In this document: in pieces, positions 33,201 to 38,555 of the stretch
Position numbering within the stretch: the stretch's first letter is position 1
Layout of the letters: each line of letters starts with the position of its first letter
Assembly: GCA_964508975.1 (NCBI GenBank)
Contig: CAZDVQ010000040.1
Span: 1-38,555 of the forward strand
DNA from: CAZDVQ01 sp964508975
Lineage (GTDB): Bacteria > Bacteroidota > Bacteroidia > Chitinophagales > Saprospiraceae
DNA length: 38,555 nucleotides
Direction of reading: 5' to 3'
Position numbers and translations under genes: made by a program
Notes under the pieces: model-generated
Database searches by the model: none
The model's input: the letters and a program-made list of their open reading frames with translations, nothing else
Told to the model about the DNA's origin: nothing

Positions 33201-36200
33201 TACCAGAACCGTTAATCGTGATTTGCTGGCCACTTGGGTTGCCTGTAAAGTTGTTGCTGCTCAAGTTACGACTAGTAACTGAACCTCCGCTATAACTGAT
33301 GCCCGGTATGTTTGAGCTAATACCATCGATAGCACTTACGCTGCCCGTGTTGTTGGTTTGTTGTACCGTTAGCGTAATGTCAAACTGGGTCAATCCGCTG
33401 CAATATGGTACTTGCGGGATTGTAATTACAGCGCTACCACCTTGGAAAGGCGCACTAACGCTGAACGAGCCTGTAGTTTGGTAAGCCAATTGGTTTTGGG
33501 CAAACTGCATACTGGTAAATGGTACAAAGTAGTATGTACCAGCATTGTAATCCACACCGTTGGTGAAACTAGGCGTTGATGCCGCCGTGTATGGCCCTAG
33601 GATATTACCTTGGGTAATAGCAGTGTTTACCGCTGTGGAGAGGTTGCTGAAAGGGTTAGTTGTAGTTACGGCATAACCCATCACATAACCTGATGGTAAG
33701 CTAGTACCTGTTGTGCTCAATTGGAACGACTCCCCAGCGCAGATATTATTATCCGCTGGTGTGTTGCCATTACCTGCACTGGCGGTACAAGTTGCTGCTG
33801 GACACTGAATGGTGTAAGTTCCCGTAGCGGCTACACCCGCAGGTGCGCCCGCAACCGAAACGGTATACGAAACAGTTGTAGTGCCAGAACCAACGGTCGG
33901 GTTGGTAGATGGTGTGATAGCAATGTTCAATCCACCACAAGCATCAATAGGAGCTACCGTACATGTGTTGGGGCTAGGGTAGAAGTCAACACCAAACACT
34001 GGGATTGGGTAAACCGTTATCGGGCCCGATGATACGTTCAAGGTGGTTGTTGTAGCTGGTGATGCCGCAGGGTCAAGACAAGTAATTACAACGCTATACA
34101 CTTGTACTTCAGGGGCACATCCTTGCGAAACCCTTGCGGTATGGTTGTAAACCAAGAAGGTTGCACCCGGGATAGCTACACCGTTCATGTACCATTGTGC
34201 GGTAAAGTTTGTGTTCAAAATACCTTGGTCTACAGTAGCTTGCAACAAGATGCTGGTGTTGGCTCCGATGCTGGTTGTACCCGATTGCGTCGAGGCAAAA
34301 GCAGAGGTCAAGTTCGAACAATCGTTCGGGTTACAGAAGCTAGAGTACGAACCCAAGGGCAAGTTACAGTTGGCATCCTCGGTATTGGTTACCGACAAGC
34401 TGATGGTGTTACCGTTGGCAAATGGCCCAATCTGGTAAACACCGGCCGTAGAAGCCGCTAGCTGTGTGCCATCGCTGGCCTGGATGATATAACTACTGGC
34501 CGAGCCAGGCGTAAAGTTCACGTTGATATAGAAATTGAATGGGTCGTTGCTGTTACAAGCTGCTACAGCCGTGGCCGTTGGCTGTACACAGTTGCCGCTA
34601 CATGAAACCGTTTCGGTTACCACGGTATTACAAGCGCCTAAACCATTTGAAATGGTAAACGAGCGGCTAGTACCATCGTCGGCAAACGTCGCCAAATAAG
34701 TAGACGAACCCGTTTGACCGTTCACCGTGAAACTCGGACATCGGCCTGCTACCGTGATGATACATGGATTGTTTACAATGGTTGGCAAGCCAATTTCAGG
34801 GTAAACCGTCACGGCAACGGCGTTTGTCAGCGATTGACAACCCGCCTGCGCCGTGGTACCGTTATCCGATACTACACCTTTGATGTAGTAAGTAAGCGGT
34901 TGACAACCAGTGTTGGTAGGCATGGTAAAGGTCTGTGCAGTTGTACCAGAACCCAAGTACGTACCTTGGCCATTGTATGGGTTAAACGCGATATTTGTGC
35001 TGTAGTACCAAGCGATGCTTTGACCGCAAGTGGCCGATAATGGCAAAACCGCACCCGACAAGTTCACCTCGGCTGTACCGCCAGAACAAACACTACCGTT
35101 GTTTTGTGGTGACGTGATGCTACCGGCTGTAGATGCCACGTTTTGAACGTTCACGTTCAAGGTAAATGTTGGACGCTCGGTTGCACCTGAAATATACACA
35201 TAGTATGTACCCGCAGGCAATGGCGTACAAGTTGAAATACTGCCATTACAAGCCGATGCTTGGATGATAGCACCTGGCGCCAATGTTGCACCTGGGTTTG
35301 TAACTGTAGCGCCTGTGATAGGGTTGGTGGATGATGTGCCTGGGCAAACTACATCGCTCAATAAAACGAGGTTGTAGCTGCCGGTGCCACCCCAGCTGCC
35401 TAGGCTCAAATCAACTTTGTTGCAGGCAAATGGTAGGGTAATTTGGTACCAAGCTGCCGCTGGTGATTCAACGCCACAAGGAATTGGCAGGTTGTTGGCC
35501 AAGGCATTGTTCATGGTACCGTTCAAGGCAGTTTCGCACAAGCAACCGCTAGCACTACCGCTTACGCTACTGCTGTTACCGCTCAGTGGAACGTTTTTAG
35601 TGTCGCCACAAACAAAACCTTGTTTGTACGGTGATACCTCAAAGCAAATAGGGCCAGTGGCGCCGCCAACAGTAGCGATTTGCATGTAGTATTCAATATT
35701 GCTCAAGCTAATACCGCTGGGCAAGAAGCCAGAGTTTGCAATTTGCGAAACAGTAGGGATTGTACCCGCCGGGGCGTAGAATTGCTCGCCATTGCTGTTG
35801 TTCACGCAAATAACGTTCTCGGAGGCGAAGTTGTCACTTTGTGTCGGTGCCGGAGAGGTACAGTCGATGTTGATGCTAATGATACCACCAGCGGTACCGC
35901 CAACCTCGGCGTGGATTGACATGTTGGGCGTTGGGCCACCAGTTGCACGGTTGGGCCAATCTACCCAACGGAACACGAGGGAGCCGTCGTAACCCGCAAT
36001 CGAGTTGTAAGGGTTTGGGGCCTTTAACCAGAGGTCGTTGGGTGCTGAGCCGCCAAAACAGCCCAGGTTGTTCACGCCGGTGCTGTTAGCCATGCCCGTG
36101 TTGTTGAGGCAAATGGTACGGCATTGCGTGAAATAAGGCACAATGTTCAAGGCGTTTTGGCAGTTGTCGGGCTGTGGGCTCACGTTCACTGTCGTGCCTT

Positions 36201-36279
36201 GCGGGCATTGCGCTTCGACTTGACCGAGCAGGGTCAAGGCCGATACAAGCAATAATAATAATCTGTGTAATTTCTTCAT
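30226..36279 (-). CDS. Large secreted modular protein, T9SS type A sorting domain
   Basis: 2017 aa from the ATG at 36279 (MKKLHRLLLLLVSALTLLG, cut near VEA-QC). The frame extends 15 codons upstream to a TTG, but that would spoil the signal peptide. The N-terminal about 380 residues are Cys-rich and resemble putative binding domains of Bacteroidota surface proteins (paired CLCETALNG / CGVESPAAAWYQITLP region). Mixed Ig-like regions follow. From about 33070 to 31545 there are six modules of 85-90 aa with the outline PxPxL, xICxGxxVdLxxLxxxxxSxPGxFxWFxGNP, GxxYxVRFTxxxxGCS. The C-terminus (FPNPTNGLVQVQFDL, VRDALGKVV, LDLNRLSNGVYTVEI, LKLVKQ) is a type A T9SS sorting domain. Probably surface-attached or released; adhesion inferred. 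Own terminator downstream. Confidence 0.9.
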   Translation of the reverse strand: MKKLHRLLLLLVSALTLLGQVEAQCPQGTTVNVSPQPDNCQNALNIVPYFTQCRTICLNNTGMANSTGVNNLGCFGGSAPNDLWLKAPNPYNSIAGYDGSLVFRWVDWPNRATGGPTPNMSIHAEVGGTAGGIISINIDCTSPAPTQSDNFASENVICVNNSNGEQFYAPAGTIPTVSQIANSGFLPSGISLSNIEYYMQIATVGGATGPICFEVSPYKQGFVCGDTKNVPLSGNSSSVSGSASGCLCETALNGTMNNALANNLPIPCGVESPAAAWYQITLPFACNKVDLSLGSWGGTGSYNLVLLSDVVCPGTSSTNPITGATVTNPGATLAPGAIIQASACNGSISTCTPLPAGTYYVYISGATERPTFTLNVNVQNVASTAGSITSPQNNGSVCSGGTAEVNLSGAVLPLSATCGQSIAWYYSTNIAFNPYNGQGTYLGSGTTAQTFTMPTNTGCQPLTYYIKGVVSDNGTTAQAGCQSLTNAVAVTVYPEIGLPTIVNNPCIITVAGRCPSFTVNGQTGSSTYLATFADDGTSRSFTISNGLGACNTVVTETVSCSGNCVQPTATAVAACNSNDPFNFYINVNFTPGSASSYIIQASDGTQLAASTAGVYQIGPFANGNTISLSVTNTEDANCNLPLGSYSSFCNPNDCSNLTSAFASTQSGTTSIGANTSILLQATVDQGILNTNFTAQWYMNGVAIPGATFLVYNHTARVSQGCAPEVQVYSVVITCLDPAASPATTTTLNVSSGPITVYPIPVFGVDFYPSPNTCTVAPIDACGGLNIAITPSTNPTVGSGTTTVSYTVSVAGAPAGVAATGTYTIQCPAATCTASAGNGNTPADNNICAGESFQLSTTGTSLPSGYVMGYAVTTTNPFSNLSTAVNTAITQGNILGPYTAASTPSFTNGVDYNAGTYYFVPFTSMQFAQNQLAYQTTGSFSVSAPFQGGSAVITIPQVPYCSGLTQFDITLTVQQTNNTGSVSAIDGISSNIPGISYSGGSVTSRNLSSNNFTGNPSGQQITINGSGNLFFGANISYTLTIRYDAVPFGSRCGSCNDVGNPLTYNLLPAVTLSSISNIPVCNGNTINLSNAQPSANVAGSYAWFDADPASGATQLASTVVTPASTGSTYWTVFYAAQDSACSDTTSRLFTPTALPIVNPITPPATICAGDVVNLNALNSQVSTAPGTFTWFRGNPQTNQFAVQLPSALASAQQPSNGTNYWCRFTNAATGCSNYSDVTYTVSPLPALTPPFVSPTVCQDGSYDLTQLEPILTSDAGLFAWYQGDPDNGGTLVSNTTVNPTSGSSTYCAVFTDDLTQCSNKVCISIDITPLPALASIPQQAPICSGTVVDLTALEAGMTSAPGTFEWFLGNPATTGTPILDPTMVTPVNGNNFFVRFTSSISGCSNTRSTQYTVNPTPSVLQPTLTPLCAGQSVNLVQIADNLVTSSGSYAFTRNGNALTLGASQNQVPVAGDAYTFTFTNIQGCSVTQNWNFTVNPLPTFNAVTPDPLCNASSVDISSYNAQLTSRPGQFTWFTNGNQIATNQLGNQVPVDGQTYVVRFRDDTTTCISNDTLAFTVYPVVSGATATYDCNLNQLQVNLGPASGGSGAGYVVAANSPNSAGQTLANGANWSVIVSDGAGCLQAPINGTVSCIVCDAGDAVASSVDTLCCGSSVTIQRTASTLTSGQIVAWTVTSAPVTSSADVAAAQAAGNVYLANADGSYTLSNNCTQPSGSYYVTPFIADDIVVDPLVWDTLSGCRPDADICPNLITDPANPGWLIDTLLGVYPNGDTVDLVAQLTTALLGVALPIDINQLVLDQFLGGTLPCLQLTSLFNGNPNGDWAFVVINSGTGPLTFEVPAFNVVVDADSCLQLNGVDQVVTVPAQTVIIPANGQPVSINFTLPPPPASFPTIDPFCEDYGTPTVVYFDNCSGTNDIPSLSQVRLFPNPTNGLVQVQFDLNQSTELNFVVRDALGKVVLAETHALSAGAVNQTLDLNRLSNGVYTVEITGPSVQNVLKLVKQ

Positions 36280-36409
36280 AATGAAGCTGTTTGGTGTTTG
36301 TGTATTACAAATAAACGTTTGCAAATGCCATGTGGCGTGGCCTTACAGAAAACAAAATTACAAGAATAGCCCGTTTAGCCAATATAATTCGCATTAAATT
36401 AGTTGATAG

Positions 36410-36462
36410 CTGATAGTTAAAAGTTAATAGTTCATAGTTAAAAGTTCATTGTTCATCGTTAT
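36410..36462. repeat. TTCAT/TTAAA-type short tandem array
   Basis: Degenerate units such as AGTTAAA, AGTTCAT and GTTCATC repeat about seven times directly before repeat R9, as at R5. Confidence 0.6.
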
Positions 36463-36468
36463 ATTTTT

Positions 36469-36578
36469 GAGCGTTTCCCCTCGCCTTTGGCTCGGGGCCG
36501 CTACGTTTCGCGGCTCGCTGACGCTCGGCCCCTGCGGGTCTGGCGGCTATCGCCGCCACCGCTGCACATCGCTAACGC
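36469..36578 (+). repeat. Divergent family A-like repeat, R9
   Basis: Begins GAGCGTTTCCCC after a T-run and ends CGCTAACGC, as family A copies do. Between these lie three different hairpins (CCCCTCGCC/GGCTCGGGG type, CCGCTACG..CGCGG, GGCGGCTATCGCCGCC). The middle blocks differ from R1-R8, so assignment to the family is tentative. Confidence 0.5.
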
Positions 36579-36668
36579 AGATTGCGGCTTTATTCAATTG
36601 TTTAAAAGAAGGAATACCTTGCGGCTGTTCTGCCCCCCCCCTGTCTACAAATAACTTACATATGGGAT

Positions 36669-36740
36669 GCCGCTGCCCGCGAGGGCAGCCCCTTATGGTA
36701 GCCGCGGGTAAGCGTAGCGCAACCCGGGGTAATAAACGCG
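36669..36740 (-). repeat. Partial family E repeat, copy E3
   Basis: GCTGCCCGCGAGGGCAGC, then GGTAGCCGCGGGTAAGCG and GCGCAACCCGGGGTAATAAA, match part of E2 (38314-38385) in the same direction and E1 in reverse. The rest of element E is missing. Confidence 0.6.
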
Positions 36741-36855
36741 GTGCCCTCCCCACCCTGGGCGCGGCGGCAGTCGTTAAAAATCGGTCTAGGCATTGCCTCG
36801 CCGCGCAAGGGTTCCGAGTTTTTTTTGCAAATTTTAATTAAAATTAATACCATTG

Positions 36856-37029
36856 GTGCCTCACCCCGTCACGCACTAGTGTGCGTGACACCCCTCTCCA
36901 CGGGCACATGATGCGCGTGTTGTGGAGAGGGGATTTTATATACCCGACAGGGCTTCATAACCCTCTCCGCACGCGAGTTTACGAGCGTTTCAGGGGAGAG
37001 GGTCGGCGCAGAGCGCCGGGGTGAGGCAC
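36856..37029. repeat. Family D MITE-like palindromic element
   Basis: Terminal inverted repeats GTGCCTCACCCCG and CGGGGTGAGGCAC enclose three hairpins: GTCACGCA/TGCGTGAC (36868-36889), CCCCTCTCCAC/GTGGAGAGGGG, and CCCTCTCC/GGAGAGGG. No ORF. General plan resembles family C, but the sequence differs. Confidence 0.7.
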
Positions 37030-37035
37030 AAAATA

Positions 37036-37064
37036 ACTATGAACTTTGAACGATGAACAATGAA
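37036..37064. repeat. TTCAT-type short tandem array (reverse)
   Basis: CTATGAA, CTTTGAA, CGATGAA and CAATGAA follow each other directly after element D. Confidence 0.6.
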
Positions 37065-37086
37065 TTGCTCGACCGGATTTCGGTCC

Positions 37087-37248
37087 GGCTACCGTTCCGT
37101 GGCGATTTCTGTATCGTACCTGCCAAACGGCTTGCCGCCACGGGTTTTCTATTGCGGCCTTAAACCCCGGGTTGCGCTTCGCTTACCCGCGGCTACCAAA
37201 AGGGGCTGTCCTATGGGCAGCAGCAAGAAATGTGTCCTAATCGTAGCC
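37087..37248 (+). repeat. Family E repeat, copy E1 (uninterrupted)
   Basis: GGCTACCGTTCCGTGGCGAT, TTCTGTATCGTA, CGGCTTGCCGCCACGG, CCCGGGTTGCGCTTCGCTTA, CCCGCGGCTACC, then CTATGGGCAGCAGC and TGTGTCCTAAT..GTAGCC. The same blocks occur in reverse at 38059-38463, where a family C element splits them. E1 lies upstream of the small outer-membrane protein gene. Confidence 0.8.
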
Positions 37249-37435
37249 ATGCAAAGGTGGGGGAACGCTGCGCGTGTGCAGCGGGCAGGGTGGTATAAAT
37301 TAATACAGTGAGCAGTAGCCTAGAACCAGTCAATCACGCATGTTGGCCAGGACGGCAGATAATGGGTATCGAATTCAAAAAAGAGCGTAGTCCAAACTTT
37401 GGCACGGTTCTCTCCCCATTTTACAAAACATGCAC

Positions 37436-37443
37436 TAAGTTTG
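37436..37443 (+). promoter_or_regulatory. -7 box upstream of the outer-membrane protein gene
   Basis: TAAGTTTG is a full match to TAnnTTTG, 38 nt before the ATG at 37482. No convincing TTG lies 17-23 nt upstream. Confidence 0.4.
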
Positions 37444-37481
37444 CGGCCTTAATCAAAGGCTTAACCATAAAAATACAACAC

Positions 37482-37961
37482 ATGAAAAAGTTAATCTTCA
37501 TTTTCGTATTGCTCCACAGTCTTGCTTATACAACTACAGCCCAGCGTGCCCATGTGGTATATGTTGAAGGTATCGGCGCGGGCATTTTCTACTCACTCAA
37601 TTATGACGTACGTTTGTTTGACCAGCCCGACGGATTTGGTTTCCGCCTAGGTGCCAATGTCATGGATGCCTCTGGTGGTGATTTTGTCACTTTTGTACCG
37701 GTGCAGGCTAACTACGTTTTAGGTAAAAAACATGCACTTGAAATAGGGGCAGGATTTACCTATTCCTTACAACATGCTCCTTCAGAAACGAAACACTTTA
37801 TATTCCCTAATGCGGCATTCATGTATCGCTTTCAAGCAGATAACGGATTTAACCTTCGGGCGGGCTGGTCGCCAGTATTCACCCCTGATGATCCAGATGC
37901 TATATTCAGCACCAAGTTGTTCTGGTTTTTACCCGCGGTGAGCCTGGGGTATAGGTTTTAG
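37482..37961 (+). CDS. Small predicted outer-membrane beta-barrel-like protein
   Basis: 159 aa from the ATG at 37482, which begins a clear signal peptide (MKKLIFIFVLLHSLAYTTTAQ). The open frame extends upstream to 37308 but that part is repeat-derived. The mature protein alternates hydrophobic and polar residues in short strands with glycine-aromatic turns (GIGAGIFYSLNYDVRLF, FGFRLGANVM, GAGFTYSLQH, FNLRAGWSP) and ends in a phenylalanine (LGYRF), the usual last residue of outer-membrane barrels. About eight strands fit the length. No named family. The gene stands alone between inverted copies of element E (E1 and E2). Function unknown. Confidence 0.8.
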   Translation: MKKLIFIFVLLHSLAYTTTAQRAHVVYVEGIGAGIFYSLNYDVRLFDQPDGFGFRLGANVMDASGGDFVTFVPVQANYVLGKKHALEIGAGFTYSLQHAPSETKHFIFPNAAFMYRFQADNGFNLRAGWSPVFTPDDPDAIFSTKLFWFLPAVSLGYRF

Positions 37962-37965
37962 GTTT

Positions 37966-38046
37966 GTAGGTTAAAATGGGTAAATATGGGTGAATGTTGG
38001 TCAAAGTCGGTAAATGTTGGGTTAAGATTGGTGAAAATGGGCAAGT
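37966..38046 (+). repeat. Degenerate 10-11 bp tandem repeat
   Basis: Seven to eight imperfect copies of a unit close to GGTNAANNTTG run directly after the stop of the outer-membrane protein gene, for example GGTTAAAATG, GGTAAATATG, GGTGAATGTTG, GGTAAATGTTG and GGTGAAAATG. Confidence 0.6.
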
Positions 38047-38058
38047 CTTTATTTGCAA

Positions 38059-38463
38059 GGCTACTATTAGGACACATCTTTTGCTGCTGCCCGTAGGGCA
38101 GGATTGATTGGTTCTATTTTTCGTTGTGATTTACCACCCCGTCTGCGCTACATGGCGTTTTATATTATTGATAATCAATTAAATATAAGATAAGCTAAAT
38201 TCCCCTCCATGCAAAGGAGGGGTGGATGCAAGCGGAACGCAACGCGTGTAGCACAGCAGACGGGGTGGTAAAAAATAATGCTTAAGTATTAACCTAGTAT
38301 CGATCAATCCTGCCCAAAGGGCAGGCCATATCGGTAGCCGCGGGTTAAGCAAAGCGCAACCCGGGGGATAAAGCGCAGCCTGGGGTTAATTGCGACCACA
38401 AATAATCCGTGGCGGCAAGCCGCTTGGCAGATACGATACAGAAATCGCCACGGAACGGTAGCC
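38059..38463 (-). repeat. Family E repeat, copy E2 (split by C2)
   Basis: Reverse counterpart of E1: the GGCTAC..AGGACACA..GCTGC part lies at 38059-38098 and the rest (GGTAGCCGCGGG, GCGCAACCCGGG, CCGTGGCGGCAAGCCG, ATCGCCACGGAACGGTAGCC) at 38315-38463. The 216 bases between are family C copy C2. Confidence 0.75.
38099..38314. mobile_element. Family C MITE-like element, copy C2, inside E2
   Basis: Ends GCAGGATTGATTGG and CGATCAATCCTGC are inverted; inner blocks ACCACCCCGTCTGC and GCAGACGGGGTGGT match C1. It is opposite in orientation to C1 and lacks one of the two inner arms. Flanks are CTGCCCGTAGGGCAG on the left and CTGCCCAAAGGGCAG on the right, against one such site in E1 and E3, so it appears to have inserted there with target duplication. 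Confidence 0.75.
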
Positions 38464-38511
38464 GTTCGTTAAGTTGTTCAAGCACTTAAACTAGTGGAAT
38501 TTTTTTTCTTC

Positions 38512-38537
38512 GTTCTTTTGTCTTGATACAAAAGAAC
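38512..38537. repeat. AT-rich hairpin
   Basis: GTTCTTTTGT and ACAAAAGAAC form perfect 10-bp arms around CTTGAT. It lies in gene-free DNA at the right edge. Hairpins of this kind occur as dispersed repeats in Bacteroidota; a terminator role for a gene beyond the edge is also possible. Confidence 0.6.
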
Positions 38538-38555
38538 CAAAAAATCAAGGCTGTG

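Noticed and set aside
34102..34461. Plus-strand open frames opposite the large minus-strand surface genes (also at 9637-10101, 15007-15387, 31961-32368)
   Set aside because: They mirror long real genes with strong protein features on the minus strand and show no domain or leader of their own.
36280..36324. Upstream TTG start for the 2017-aa gene
   Set aside because: The extra 15 residues precede a standard MKKLHRLLLLL signal peptide and have no support; the ATG at 36279 is preferred.
36633..36641. Run of nine C as a phase-variation switch
   Set aside because: It is in gene-free DNA, not within or just upstream of a credible coding region.
36449..36841. 130-aa plus-strand open frame and overlapping minus frames
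   Set aside because: It runs through repeats R9 and E3 and a run of nine C; the amino-acid composition is that of translated GC-rich repeat, with no start context or domain.
37060..37311. 83-aa open frame
   Set aside because: Lies entirely in repeat E1; similar peptides arise from every translated copy of the repeat.
37308..37481. N-terminal extension of the small outer-membrane protein
   Set aside because: The frame is open back to 37308, but the DNA before 37400 is close to repeat E1 and the signal peptide starts at 37482.

Overview
The window comes from a member of the Bacteroidota. Several secreted proteins carry type IX secretion (T9SS) sorting domains: type A on three proteins and the gliding-motility CHU_C (type B) domain on one. 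Several start regions show the Bacteroidota promoter signature (TTG, about 20 nt, TAnnTTTG), and Shine-Dalgarno sequences are absent. Genus cannot be given. No rRNA, tRNA, CRISPR array or transposase gene was seen.

Layout. (1) 1-4066, plus strand: 3' part of tilS, a penicillin-acylase-family Ntn hydrolase, and a small membrane protein overlapping it by one base. (2) 4067-5205: a lipoprotein gene bracketed by two inverted copies of a GC-rich hairpin repeat (family A), with a bidirectional terminator. (3) 5271-10134, minus strand: a two-gene unit (82-aa secreted protein then a 1099-aa repeat protein, start and stop overlapping) and a parallel beta-helix protein. (4) 10669-20229, minus strand: one giant surface protein of about 3186 aa built of Ig-like and cadherin-like modules with a type B sorting domain. 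(5) 21391-23814 and 27393-29798, minus strand: paralogous ELWxxDGT-repeat proteins with type A sorting domains. Between them lie ordinary cellular genes: DUF1456/YehS, an alpha/beta hydrolase, and an SDR dehydrogenase divergent from a MerR regulator. (6) 30226-36279, minus strand: a 2017-aa secreted modular protein with a type A sorting domain. (7) 36280-38555: repeat-rich DNA around a small predicted outer-membrane protein gene.

The gene-free stretches are mostly filled by dispersed palindromic elements rather than unique DNA. I separate family A (nine copies, R1-R9, with hairpin slots whose sequence varies while pairing is kept), family C (two MITE-like copies), D (one), E (three, one split by a C copy), F (one nested palindrome of about 360 bp), and AT-rich arrays of a TTCAT-type short repeat that often lie beside them. 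Within those stretches I see nothing in about 20290-20510 and 36579-36668.

Functionally the window is a cell-surface locus. Most coding capacity goes to T9SS-type exported adhesin-like proteins, interspersed with single housekeeping genes. The most unusual signal is non-coding: families A, C, E and F look like non-autonomous palindromic elements, some nested, with compensatory variation in their stems.
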